DNA of 64,000 bases from Alphaproteobacteria bacterium UBA4588 (GTDB lineage Bacteria; Pseudomonadota; Alphaproteobacteria; Rhodobacterales; Rhodobacteraceae): assembly GCA_905182195.1 (NCBI GenBank), contig CAJJAW010000008.1:186001-250000 (forward strand). Reading direction: 5' to 3'. Shown in pieces: positions 27,398-36,300 of the stretch. The notes beneath the pieces were generated by a model. The model searched no databases. It had not been told where the DNA came from and worked only from the letters and a program-made list of their open reading frames with translations. How positions within the stretch are numbered: position 1 is the first letter of the stretch; each line of letters starts with the position of its first letter. The translations under genes and the position numbers were made by a program.

Positions 27398-28504
27398 ATG
27401 AGCACCCACTCCCTCCTTATCCTACCCGGCGACGGCATTGGGCCCGAAGTTATGGCTGAAGTGCGCAAAGTAATTGATTGGCTTGGCTGCCATCGCGCCA
27501 TAACCTTTGAGGTGTCTGAAGATCTGGTGGGCGGCGCAGCGTATGATGTGCACGGGGTGCCGCTGCATGACGATACGATGGCCAAGGCACAGGCAGTGGA
27601 TGCTGTCTTACTTGGCGCAGTTGGAGGTCCAAAATACGACAATCTTGATTTCAGCGTGAAACCAGAGCGCGGGTTACTGCGCCTGCGTAAGGAAATGGAT
27701 CTCTTCGCCAACCTGCGCCCAGCACAATGCTTTGATGCCTTAGCTGACTTCTCTTCGCTCAAAAGAGATATTGTAGCCGGTTTGGACATTATGATTGTGC
27801 GTGAGCTCACCTCCGGTAGCTATTTTGGTGAACCGCGCGGAATTTTCAAGGAAGGAAATGAACGTGTCGGCATCAACACGCATCGCTATACTGAGTCTGA
27901 AATTGTGCGCGCCGCGCGTGCAGCATTTGAGCTAGCGCGCCGCCGGAGCAACCGCGTGTGTTCAATGGAAAAAGCCAATGTGATGGAGGCTGGTGTGTTG
28001 TGGCGCGACGTAGTCACCGAAGTCCACCAAGCGGATTATGCCGATGTTGAATTGTCTCATATGTATGCGGATAATGGCGCAATGCAGTTAGTTCGAGCTC
28101 CGAAGCAATTTGATGTAATTTTCACCGACAATCTTTTTGGCGATCTCCTCTCAGACTGCGCCGCGATGTTGACTGGCTCACTAGGCATGCTGCCCTCTGC
28201 AAGCCTTGGCTCCCCAATGGAGAACGGCCGCCCAAAAGCGCTCTACGAACCGGTCCACGGTTCAGCACCGGACATTTCTGGCCAAGGCAAAGCCAACCCA
28301 TCAGCCTGTATCTTGTCCCTAGCGATGGCGCTGCGCTATTCGTTTGATATGGGTGATGATGCCACGAGAATTGAGACGGCTGTTGAAAAAGTTCTCGCCG
28401 ACGGCATTCGTACTGCGGATCTTTTGCAAGCCGAAGGTGACACCGCTGTAACAACATCGCAAATGGGTGATGCCATCGTTGAGGCTCTTACTGCCAGCCT
28501 CTAA
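27398..28504 (+). CDS. leuB: 3-isopropylmalate dehydrogenase
   Basis: This 368-residue NAD-dependent enzyme oxidises and decarboxylates 3-isopropylmalate to 2-oxoisocaproate, the step before the final transamination to leucine. It starts [13 protein letters not shown], has the [16 protein letters not shown] segment and the metal-binding [15 protein letters not shown], and ends with the [18 protein letters not shown] signature. ATG 27398 is preferred because GAAAGG lies 8 bases before it; the TTG at 27383 would overlap that site. Confidence 0.97.
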   Translation: MSTHSLLILPGDGIGPEVMAEVRKVIDWLGCHRAITFEVSEDLVGGAAYDVHGVPLHDDTMAKAQAVDAVLLGAVGGPKYDNLDFSVKPERGLLRLRKEMDLFANLRPAQCFDALADFSSLKRDIVAGLDIMIVRELTSGSYFGEPRGIFKEGNERVGINTHRYTESEIVRAARAAFELARRRSNRVCSMEKANVMEAGVLWRDVVTEVHQADYADVELSHMYADNGAMQLVRAPKQFDVIFTDNLFGDLLSDCAAMLTGSLGMLPSASLGSPMENGRPKALYEPVHGSAPDISGQGKANPSACILSLAMALRYSFDMGDDATRIETAVEKVLADGIRTADLLQAEGDTAVTTSQMGDAIVEALTASL

Positions 28505-28519
28505 GCTCGCTAAATATAA

Positions 28520-28557
28520 AAATTGTAAACGTCGGGCTTGCTCGGCGTTTACAATTT
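28520..28557 (+). terminator. Terminator hairpin after leuB
   Basis: A perfect 12-bp stem AAATTGTAAACG/CGTTTACAATTT encloses a 14-base inner region that can extend the pairing. It starts 15 bases past the leuB stop and ends in TTT. It lies 33 bases before the next gene on the same strand, so it probably closes the leu operon. Confidence 0.7.
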
Positions 28558-28590
28558 GACAGTGCGTAGCAATTTGGATGGTATAGGTTA

Positions 28591-29376
28591 ATGGATATAA
28601 TAGACACCAACACCTACCCGCTCGACCAACCAGACAGCGCCAGTTATAGCGCCCTTGTGGCGCTATGCCAGACGGATCTGGCAAAAAATGGCTTGTTCAA
28701 TCTTCCCGAATTTCTGCGCCCATCCGCGCTGCAAGATACTTTGGAGCTGGTAAAACCAGTGATTGAGACGCAAGCTTTCGTCCACCTCCGCACACATAAT
28801 ATCTATTTCAAAAAAACTATCCCGGGCCTTGCGCCAGACCACCCAGCCCTAAAGTTGCGCCAAACCGCCAATCACACTATTTGTGCTGATCAAATTGAAG
28901 ACAGCGCGATCACGCAATTATATGATTGGCCAGCCTTTGCTAGCTTTCTTGCCGATGTTATGCAAAAGCCAGGATTATACCCAATGGATGACCGCATCGC
29001 CGGCGCCAATGTAATGACCTATTATGACGGCGAAGCCCTGAACTGGCATTTCGACCGATCAGAATTCACTACAACATTGCTCTTGCAGGCACCTAGTAAC
29101 GGCGGTGAGTTTGAATATCTGCGCGATCTGCGGACAGACGATGATCCAAATTACGATGGGGTTGCAGCGCTTTTGAACGGACAGCTGGAAACGACGATTT
29201 GTCCACAAGCAGCGGGCACTCTTAACGTGTTTCGCGGCGTGAATACAGCGCATCGGGTAACACCAGTTGAGGGAGACACACCACGTATAAATGCGGTTTT
29301 GACCTATTTTGATGCCCCCGGCCGCAAATTTACTACCGAGGAGCACCTGGGTTTTTATGGGCGGACAACGCCATAA
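28591..29376 (+). CDS. 2OG-Fe(II) oxygenase of the HalD/BesD-like family, hydroxylase-type active site
   Basis: This 261-residue protein resembles the HalD/BesD group of 2-oxoglutarate, iron-dependent enzymes that act on free amino acids. Predicted iron ligands are His153, Asp155 (NWHFDRSEF) and His221 (NTAHRVTP), with Arg232 as a 2OG partner. True halogenases have Gly where Asp155 stands, leaving room for chloride. Keeping Asp predicts hydroxylation or another oxidation. The substrate is unknown. It has its own start 33 bases after the leu terminator and no obvious partner gene. Confidence 0.75.
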   Translation: MDIIDTNTYPLDQPDSASYSALVALCQTDLAKNGLFNLPEFLRPSALQDTLELVKPVIETQAFVHLRTHNIYFKKTIPGLAPDHPALKLRQTANHTICADQIEDSAITQLYDWPAFASFLADVMQKPGLYPMDDRIAGANVMTYYDGEALNWHFDRSEFTTTLLLQAPSNGGEFEYLRDLRTDDDPNYDGVAALLNGQLETTICPQAAGTLNVFRGVNTAHRVTPVEGDTPRINAVLTYFDAPGRKFTTEEHLGFYGRTTP

Positions 29377-29494
29377 AAACGCACTAAATGTTGCCTCTCC
29401 ATCAATGCCCTCGCCTGGCCTGGGCACAACGCGCTGATAAAGTAGAGTGAGTTGAGGCCAAACACGGCGCTATCAGCGGCATCGCATGAAGCCT

Positions 29495-30250
29495 TTACCG
29501 CATGGCTAATCCGATGGCAGCCCGCGATTCTGGTGATTTGAGATGGAAATCTTCACCCACGTATTTTGCACCAGCCGACCCACAGAGAAAAGCGACTGCT
29601 TGAGCGACATCTGAGGTCGGAATATGATCCGTGACTTCGAGCTGGCTGACGGGATTAATCCCTGAAGCTTTGATCAAAACCTGCATCTCAGTTGCCACTG
29701 TACCGGGGCTAAGACCGAGGCAGATGATTCCTTGGTCGCCATACTCCTCGTGGCCCGAGCGGGTTAGCTGCAATACAGCGGCTTTGGACGCACAATAATG
29801 GCTCCACCCCTCCAGTACGCCGTAGGCAGCACCCGAAGAAATATTAATAATGGTTCCACCGCCCTGCCCAATCATGATCGGCAGGGCGGCATGCATCATA
29901 TAAAAGACACCCTTTACGTTTACGTCGATCACCTTATCCCAGTCCGCTGGCGCAAAATCTAACAAACGGTGCACCGGAGCCAGTAGCCCAGCGTTGTTCA
30001 CCAAAATATCGAGGCTGCCAAAATGTGCGAGTGCCAAATCAACCGCAGCTTTCACCTGGTCATAGTCTGAAACATCGCATGCAATGGCTTTGGCCTGCGG
30101 GCCGATCTGAGCGGCGAGCTGTTCCAAAGCTTCAGCACTGCGAGCCGTTAAGACGACATTGGCCCCAAGGGAGGCCAAGTGTTGGGCTGTGGCTGATCCA
30201 ATACCCTGGCTTGCCCCGGTGATCAAAACTGTTTTCCCTAAAAATATCAT
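29495..30250 (-). CDS. SDR-family oxidoreductase
   Basis: This 251-residue classical short-chain dehydrogenase has the nucleotide-binding motif TGASQGIGSATAQHLAS, NNAG (residues 85-88), catalytic Ser in NISSGAAYG, and the YCASK catalytic Tyr/Lys motif. After the signature, SPGTVATEM is present. The substrate is unknown; relatives include 3-oxoacyl-ACP reductases and many alcohol dehydrogenases. It is transcribed alone on the minus strand. Confidence 0.88.
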   Translation of the reverse strand: MIFLGKTVLITGASQGIGSATAQHLASLGANVVLTARSAEALEQLAAQIGPQAKAIACDVSDYDQVKAAVDLALAHFGSLDILVNNAGLLAPVHRLLDFAPADWDKVIDVNVKGVFYMMHAALPIMIGQGGGTIINISSGAAYGVLEGWSHYCASKAAVLQLTRSGHEEYGDQGIICLGLSPGTVATEMQVLIKASGINPVSQLEVTDHIPTSDVAQAVAFLCGSAGAKYVGEDFHLKSPESRAAIGLAMR

Positions 30251-30375
30251 CTAGTCGCTGCCTTTTCACTTGTTCAAACTAAAGCTAACCCGACGATGAC
30301 AAGGGCACAAGTTAGCACTTCTGCCTTTACCACGCCGCGCAACCATGGCACCACACAGACACAACGGAGACAGCT

Positions 30376-31554
30376 ATGCGCGCAACTTTAATAATTTTGA
30401 CCCTAGCCTATGTGCTATCGCAATTTTATCGTGCGTTTTTGGCGGTATTGGCGGCCCCATTGCAGGCTGAGATTGGTGCCACAGCGGCCCAGTTATCCGC
30501 CGCGTCTGGCTATTGGTTTCTGGCCTTTGCAGTGATGCAGATCCCCGTAGGATGGGCACTGGACACATTGGGCCCAAAGCGCACCAATGCTGTTCTGTTG
30601 GCTGTGGGAGCCGGTGGGGGCGCTATGGTTTTTGCTGCTGCTACCGCTCCGTGGCATATTTCCCTTGCAATGGTCTTAATCGGGATTGGTTGCTCGCCAG
30701 TGCTTATGGCCTCATACTATGTAGTGGCGCGCAGCTTTCCAGCCGCAGCTTTTGCGACGATGGCCGCCTTCATTTTGGGGGTTGGGTCGCTCGGCAATAT
30801 CGGCGCGGCCTTTCCTTTGACGATTTTGGTTGAGCTGTTGGGTTGGCGTTTTTCAATTATGATGATTGGCGTGGCCACAGTATCCGTGGCCGGCTTGTGC
30901 TATCTGATTGTCAAGGACCCCCCCAAGGTGATCACCACTCAAAAGGGCAGCGTATTGGATTTGCTTCGCATGCGCGCCATGTGGTTTATCTTGCCGATGG
31001 TCTTGGTCTGTTACGCGCCTGCCGCAGGTCTCCGCGGCCTTTGGATTGGACCTTACTTCACTGATGTGTTCAACTCTACCATCGCTCAAGTCGGCACTGT
31101 GACCACAGTTATGGCCCTGGCTATGATTGCTGGCAATTTTTTTTACGGCCCGCTTGATCGGCTGTTTGGTACCCGAAAATGGGTAATCTTCGTTGGCAAC
31201 TTCATCTGTGCAGCATTGTGCATCGCCCTCTATAAGGTTGGTCAAAATGGTTTTTGGACAGCTGCAGGAATAATGGCAGGGATTGGCTTTTTTGGCGCAT
31301 CTTTCCCTATTTTGGTAGCTCATGGTCGGAGCTTTTTTCCAGAACATTTGATGGGTAGAGGCGTAACATTGGTTAATCTATTTGCAATCGGTGGTGTTGG
31401 CGTGATGCAAAACCTCTCAGCCCAGATCTATGACGCTAAGATAATAGATGCTGCGTCGCCGATTGTCTCGTATAACGCTGTGATCCTGTTGTTTAGTGTG
31501 ACAATGTTGTTGGGTTTAGCAATTTATCTGTTTTCAGATGACCGAACTGACTAG
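30376..31554 (+). CDS. Major facilitator superfamily transporter
   Basis: This 392-residue protein has about twelve hydrophobic segments and the MFS loop signature GWALDTLGPKRT after the second segment, with a matching FYGPLDRLFGTRKW in the second half. The N-terminal YVLSQFYRAFLAVLAAPLQAE pattern is common in roseobacter MFS proteins of unknown substrate. No neighbour gives a clue. It is preceded by GGAG. Confidence 0.87.
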   Translation: MRATLIILTLAYVLSQFYRAFLAVLAAPLQAEIGATAAQLSAASGYWFLAFAVMQIPVGWALDTLGPKRTNAVLLAVGAGGGAMVFAAATAPWHISLAMVLIGIGCSPVLMASYYVVARSFPAAAFATMAAFILGVGSLGNIGAAFPLTILVELLGWRFSIMMIGVATVSVAGLCYLIVKDPPKVITTQKGSVLDLLRMRAMWFILPMVLVCYAPAAGLRGLWIGPYFTDVFNSTIAQVGTVTTVMALAMIAGNFFYGPLDRLFGTRKWVIFVGNFICAALCIALYKVGQNGFWTAAGIMAGIGFFGASFPILVAHGRSFFPEHLMGRGVTLVNLFAIGGVGVMQNLSAQIYDAKIIDAASPIVSYNAVILLFSVTMLLGLAIYLFSDDRTD

Positions 31555-31618
31555 CGCCCCCTTCCCATTACTTAAACACCGCGCTAAACGGACCTTTCTT
31601 TGAAACAAGGAAGAGACT

Positions 31619-32689
31619 ATGTCTTATAAAGTTGTCATCGTAGGAGCCACTGGTAGCGTTGGTCACAAAATGCTTGATATTTTGCACGAACGTGAATTTC
31701 CAATTTCCAAAATTGCTGTTCTAGCCAGCAGAAAATCAATTGGTACGGAAGTAAGCTTTGGCAACAGAACCTTGAAAACAGTAGATCTAGCTACTTTTGA
31801 TTTTACCGGTTGGGATATGGCACTTTTTGCAGTAGGTTCAGACGCCACCAAAGAGTATGCCCCTAAGGCTGCTGCTGCTGGCTGTATCGTTATCGATAAC
31901 TCTAGTTTGTATCGCTATGATCCTGACGTGCCACTGATTGTGCCAGAAGTGAACGCTGAGGCGATCTTTGGCTACAGCAAGAAAAATATAATTGCAAATC
32001 CAAATTGCTCAACTGCACAAATGGTCGTAGCCCTGAAGCCTTTGCATGACCGCGCCAAAATCAAACGCGTTGTGGTAAGCACTTATCAAGCGGTATCTGG
32101 TGCTGGCAAAGAAGGTAGTGATGAGCTTTTCGATCAAACTAAATCCATTTACAATTTTGCTATTGGCCAAAGTCTTAATCTAAATAATAATAGCGATGAC
32201 GGGGATAAGGATGAAACACCTTCTACGTTATTTACTAAGCAAATTGCCTTTAACGTGATCCCACATATCGACGTATTCCTTGATAGCGGTGATACCAAAG
32301 AAGAGTGGAAAATGGTGGCGGAGACTAAGAAAATACTGGATACTAGCATTAAAGTGACAGCGACTTGTGTGCGCGTTCCCGTTTTTACCGGCCACTCTGA
32401 AGCAATCAATATCGAATTTGAAGAATTTTTAGATGAAGATGAAGCTCGTGCAATTCTACGCGAGTCGCCTGGCATTATGGTCATCGATAAGCGCGAAGAT
32501 GGAGGCTATGTCACCCCAGTCGAATGTGTGGATGAACATGCAACATTTATCAGCCGGATCCGGCAGGATGTGACCGTAGAAAACGGCATCAACCTATGGT
32601 GCGTTTCTGACAACCTGTGCAAAGGCGCAGCTCTGAACGCCGTACAAATTGCTGAAGTTTTAGCTAATAAAGTGCTGAAAAAAGGTTAG
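31619..32689 (+). CDS. asd: Aspartate-semialdehyde dehydrogenase
   Basis: This 356-residue enzyme reduces aspartyl phosphate to aspartate semialdehyde, the branch to lysine/diaminopimelate, threonine and methionine. It has NADP-binding VIVGATGSVGHKMLDIL, catalytic Cys130 in NPNCSTAQM, and GHSEAINIEFE. An Asn/Asp-rich stretch at about residues 183-202 (NLNNNSDDGDKDETPS) is an insertion compared with E. coli Asd; similar inserts occur in alphaproteobacteria. dapD and dapE of the same pathway are near 52 kb. Confidence 0.95.
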   Translation: MSYKVVIVGATGSVGHKMLDILHEREFPISKIAVLASRKSIGTEVSFGNRTLKTVDLATFDFTGWDMALFAVGSDATKEYAPKAAAAGCIVIDNSSLYRYDPDVPLIVPEVNAEAIFGYSKKNIIANPNCSTAQMVVALKPLHDRAKIKRVVVSTYQAVSGAGKEGSDELFDQTKSIYNFAIGQSLNLNNNSDDGDKDETPSTLFTKQIAFNVIPHIDVFLDSGDTKEEWKMVAETKKILDTSIKVTATCVRVPVFTGHSEAINIEFEEFLDEDEARAILRESPGIMVIDKREDGGYVTPVECVDEHATFISRIRQDVTVENGINLWCVSDNLCKGAALNAVQIAEVLANKVLKKG

Positions 32690-32709
32690 CCTAAACGTGT
32701 TGATTATCT

Positions 32710-32735
32710 AAGGCCCCATCATTATGTGGGGCCTT
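32710..32735 (+). terminator. Intrinsic terminator after asd, possibly bidirectional
   Basis: A 9-bp stem AAGGCCCCA/TGGGGCCTT with an 8-base loop is followed by CTTCTT. It lies 20 bases past asd and 13 bases past the end of the convergent carbonic anhydrase gene, so it may serve both. Confidence 0.8.
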
Positions 32736-32747
32736 CTTCGTGATAAG

Positions 32748-33398
32748 TTAAATGCGTACGAAATCCTGCAGAGTGGCGTCAAACTGCTCCAAAGTACCTT
32801 CGGCAATATCGGTCCAAAGCCCATGAAGGGTCAGCTCGTTCTTATCGAGGGCACTCTTCACAAAAGGAAAGGTCATCAGGTTCTCAATTGAAACCATAAC
32901 CGCCTCCCTTTCTAACCGTGCCACCCGCTCCGCTTCATCAGGCATATGTTTCACACGCTCAAACCCAGGGCGTAAAATATCCATCCAACGGCCTACAAAG
33001 CTGCTGCTTTTTTCCAGCTCTGGCGCAAGGCCCGTGCACATATCATGGCAGCCCTTCACGCCGCCACAATTGGAATGCCCCAAAACAATAATATGTGAAA
33101 CATTAAGTGCTGTGACCGCATATTCCACCGCAGCAGAGGTCCCATGTGGCTCTCCATCAGGCAGATAGGCCGGCACCAAATTGGCAATATTGCGGTGAAT
33201 GAAAAATTCACCCTGCTCGGCCCCAAAAATGGCAGTCACATGAACCCGGCTGTCACAGCATGAAATCACCATAGCACGTGGCCTTTGGCCTTCACTGGCC
33301 AATCGACGATACCACGAGTGATTGTCCTCAAACGTGGTGGCTTTCCAACCGTGGTAGCGTTGTACCAAATAGGTCGGCAGCGGTTTCACAGAATCCAT
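32748..33398 (-). CDS. Beta-class carbonic anhydrase
   Basis: This 216-residue zinc enzyme interconverts CO2 and bicarbonate in the cytoplasm. Zinc ligands are Cys48 (SCCDSRV), His108 and Cys111 (GHSNCGGVKG), with the Asp49/Arg51 dyad next to Cys48. No signal peptide. It is transcribed on its own, divergent from the aminopeptidase gene. Confidence 0.94.
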   Translation of the reverse strand: MDSVKPLPTYLVQRYHGWKATTFEDNHSWYRRLASEGQRPRAMVISCCDSRVHVTAIFGAEQGEFFIHRNIANLVPAYLPDGEPHGTSAAVEYAVTALNVSHIIVLGHSNCGGVKGCHDMCTGLAPELEKSSSFVGRWMDILRPGFERVKHMPDEAERVARLEREAVMVSIENLMTFPFVKSALDKNELTLHGLWTDIAEGTLEQFDATLQDFVRI

Positions 33399-33619
33399 AG
33401 GCTCCCTTACTTATTTTTTGAAATCAACTTAGCAAATAAGTATGCAAAATTCGAGAGGTAAAACTCAGTATTATTTATAGTTTGATAAACTTTATTTAGC
33501 CCAAAAGGGAACCTTTGGAGGCGCGGATTTGGGTTTTGTCTATAAGATACTCAGTCTGCATTGCATTCCACCAATCGCGATGATTACCTTGATTCAAAAA
33601 TCAATTAAAGGGATCCTCA

Positions 33620-35008
33620 ATGCCACGTACGCCTAACATGTTCGCAAACCCCTCGTCGCAGGCCGTCCCTCTATACCTCGTGGCGAGTGCCGATGCTGAG
33701 GCCTGGCTTAATACACGGGGCGCACGGGTGCAAAACAGCGCTGCCAGTCAAAGCTGGATCGGCAAGCTCGGCCAGATACTCTGCGTCACAGAAAACGGGC
33801 TTCCCATATTACTCGCCATAGGGTTCGGCGATACCATCGCCCGCAAGCGCAAGCGCTTTGGCTCAGTTGCAAATATTATCAGCCTACCAAAGGCTGTATT
33901 TAAGCTCATAGATCAGGACCCTAAGATTGCGCAGGAATTTGCTCTAGGCTTTGCGCTCAGTAAATACCGTTTCACCCGCTACGCCGCAAATACCACTCCA
34001 AAAGCTGAGCTGATATGCCCGGCCGGGTTTGATGAACAGAATCTACAAGCAATCATTGAGGGCGAGTTTCTCACACGCGATCTAATCAACACCCCCGCCA
34101 ACGATATGGGCCCAGAAGAGCTGGAGGCCACAGCCCGAGATTTGGCCAATGACCACGGTGCTCAAATTACTGTAATAAAGGGACAAGATCTCATAGCGCA
34201 AAACTTCCCAATGATTCACGCTGTAGGCCGCGCCTCACTGCGTGAGCCGCGGCTGATCGACATGACTTGGGGCACCAATGGCCCAACACTAACGCTGGTG
34301 GGCAAGGGCGTATGTTTCGATACCGGCGGGTTAAATATCAAACCTGGGGCATCGATGGGATTGATGAAGAAAGACATGGGCGGCGCCGCCCATGTCATGG
34401 GCCTGGCCAAGATGATCATGGCTAGCAAAATGCCGTTGCAACTGCGGATGCTGATCCCGGCTGTGGAAAACGCAATCAGCGGCGATGCTTTCCGCCCACA
34501 AGATATTCTTGTTAGCCGTAAAGGCCTCACCGTTGAGATCAACAATACGGATGCCGAAGGGCGTTTGGTTTTGGCAGATGCTTTGGCCTTGGCCGATGAA
34601 ACACCCCCCGATCTTATGATATGCATGGCCACGCTCACTGGCGCGGCGCGGGTGGCCGTCGGGCCTGATATTGCGCCCTATTTCACTGAAGATGCGTCCC
34701 TCAGCCACGCCATCGCCACAGCCGCCTCCACGGTTGATGATCCCGTCTGGCAATTGCCTCTGCATGCGCCTTATGAGGCCATGATCGAGCCAGGCATTGC
34801 GGATCTGGACAATGCCCCATCCAGTGGCTTCGCCGGTGCTACAACCGCTGCGCTATTTCTAAAACGTTTTGTAACCGACACCGTACGATTTGTGCATTTT
34901 GATTGCTACGGCTGGCAGCCCGCTGCAGCCCCCGCCCGCCCCAAAGGTGGGATTGGCCAAGGCACGAGAGCTCTGTTCCAAGCCCTGCCTGAAATTTTGG
35001 ACCTATGA
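33620..35008 (+). CDS. Leucyl aminopeptidase family (M17) metallopeptidase
   Basis: This 462-residue cytosolic aminopeptidase has the two-metal core GKGVCFDTGGLNIKPG, KKDMGGAAHVMGLA and the family signature NNTDAEGRLVLADAL. The N-terminal domain is short and divergent from PepA, as in the alphaproteobacterial PepB-like group. Substrate preference is unknown. ATG 33620 follows AAAGGGAT. Its stop overlaps the NlpC/P60 start (ATGA), so the pair is coupled and probably works on murein or other peptides. Confidence 0.93.
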   Translation: MPRTPNMFANPSSQAVPLYLVASADAEAWLNTRGARVQNSAASQSWIGKLGQILCVTENGLPILLAIGFGDTIARKRKRFGSVANIISLPKAVFKLIDQDPKIAQEFALGFALSKYRFTRYAANTTPKAELICPAGFDEQNLQAIIEGEFLTRDLINTPANDMGPEELEATARDLANDHGAQITVIKGQDLIAQNFPMIHAVGRASLREPRLIDMTWGTNGPTLTLVGKGVCFDTGGLNIKPGASMGLMKKDMGGAAHVMGLAKMIMASKMPLQLRMLIPAVENAISGDAFRPQDILVSRKGLTVEINNTDAEGRLVLADALALADETPPDLMICMATLTGAARVAVGPDIAPYFTEDASLSHAIATAASTVDDPVWQLPLHAPYEAMIEPGIADLDNAPSSGFAGATTAALFLKRFVTDTVRFVHFDCYGWQPAAAPARPKGGIGQGTRALFQALPEILDL

Positions 35009-35736
35009 AAGCAGCGCGTCAAATAAAAACAGGCCTCACCAACCTGTGCCACAGCGCCAATGGGCCACGCGATAGGCAACTACTGCTAGGTGACGCTTTT
35101 CACCTGAGTGAGCAAAATGGGGATTGGAGCCGCGGCCGTGCCAAAAAAGACGGCTATCAAGGCTATGTTAGGACAGCAGATTTGGAACCAGTGGCACCCC
35201 ATTCCCATTGGGTAAGCACCATTTCCAGCCATGCCTATGCGGCGCCGGATTTGAAATCTGCGGATCAAATGTCCTTGCCCTTTGGCGCTCAAGTGGCCGT
35301 GACAGCTCAAAGTGAGACATTTTGTGAAACTCCACAGGGCTTTATCCCCCACCAGCATCTGCGTCCCATTGGGACGTTTTTCACTGATCCCATCCAAGTC
35401 GCCATGATGTTTTTGGGCGCGCCCTATCTTTGGGGAGGCAATTCCGTATCCGGAATAGATTGCTCAGGACTAGTGCAGGCCGCTTGTCTGGCCTGTGGCA
35501 GTGAGTGCCCCGGCGACACTGGGCCACAGCAAAAGTTTTTTTCGTCTTTTGGCGGGGCTTGGGCCAAAGGTCAGATAGTTTTTTGGCCGGGTCATGTCGC
35601 CTTAACCATCAGTGCCTATGAGTTGATCCATGCTAATGCACATGCAATGGCTGTAACAGTTGAAGGAATTGAAACCACAATAGAACGTATTTCAGATGCC
35701 GGAGACGGACCCGTCGTCCATCGCGCGCAACTTTAG
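35005..35736 (+). CDS. NlpC/P60 family cysteine peptidase with SH3 domains
   Basis: This 243-residue protein has two N-terminal SH3-like segments (LLLGDAFHLSEQNGDWSRG; LPFGAQVAVTAQ) and a C-terminal NlpC/P60 domain with catalytic Cys in GIDCSGLVQAAC and His in FWPGHVALTI. Such enzymes cut peptidoglycan stem peptides between D-Glu and diamino acid. No signal peptide is seen, which fits a recycling or cytoplasmic role beside the coupled aminopeptidase. Relatives often have a longer N-terminus; the overlap with the upstream stop fixes the start here. Confidence 0.9.
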   Translation: MKAARQIKTGLTNLCHSANGPRDRQLLLGDAFHLSEQNGDWSRGRAKKDGYQGYVRTADLEPVAPHSHWVSTISSHAYAAPDLKSADQMSLPFGAQVAVTAQSETFCETPQGFIPHQHLRPIGTFFTDPIQVAMMFLGAPYLWGGNSVSGIDCSGLVQAACLACGSECPGDTGPQQKFFSSFGGAWAKGQIVFWPGHVALTISAYELIHANAHAMAVTVEGIETTIERISDAGDGPVVHRAQL

Positions 35737-35741
35737 CCGCC

Positions 35742-36086
35742 TCAGTCCACCATGCGGATAAGCCTCCGCTCCAACACACCTAAAACTGACTTAAGATCAT
35801 GGCCGCGCTTCAGCACCTGGCCCTGCGTGCCGATCAGTGCATAAATACCCTGCTTACTACGCAACTTGGGACGTTTTTCAATTCGATACAGCGGGTTTTC
35901 TGCTGTTCGCTTGAAAACTGAGAAGACCGCCACCTCGCGCAGGCACGAAATCCCATAATCCCGCCACTCGCCAGCAGCGACCATACGCCCATAAAGGCTC
36001 AAAATGGGGGCCAACTCCAAGCGATGAAAGGTAATCTTTTCTGGTATTTTTCCAAGAGTTTCTGGTTTTATATTTACTATATTCAT
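35742..36086 (-). CDS. DUF2794 family protein
   Basis: This 114-residue protein matches the alphaproteobacterial DUF2794 family: LSLYGRMVAAGEWRDYGIS, AVFSVFKRTAENPLYRIEKR and QVLKRGHDLKSVL. Function is unknown. It is small, soluble and conserved across the class. It converges on the NlpC/P60 gene with 5 bases between stops. The start codon sits in AT-rich DNA without a strong ribosome site. Confidence 0.92.
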   Translation of the reverse strand: MNIVNIKPETLGKIPEKITFHRLELAPILSLYGRMVAAGEWRDYGISCLREVAVFSVFKRTAENPLYRIEKRPKLRSKQGIYALIGTQGQVLKRGHDLKSVLGVLERRLIRMVD

Positions 36087-36300
36087 AGAGTTACATTTGC
36101 GCCAAATTCATTTTTAATCAACCCTATAGTCACCCTGCACTGAAATGGCCTTTCCAGTTATCACTTCACGCTGCCACAACCCCTTGTTAATCTGAGATCT
36201 ACGTCTCTAGAAAACGGGGTTTGGCATTTCTGCTCCCCACAAAGATACGCAAATCTGATACCCTGCTTTCTTGCCTTGGGACGCCAGTGTTTAGGACGCT

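Noticed and set aside
36087-36300. Possible dnaE2 remnant after imuB (a frame reading SDLRIF then SRN)
   Set aside because: The resemblance to the DnaE2 C-terminus is only a few residues and could be chance; the rest of the gap shows nothing similar.
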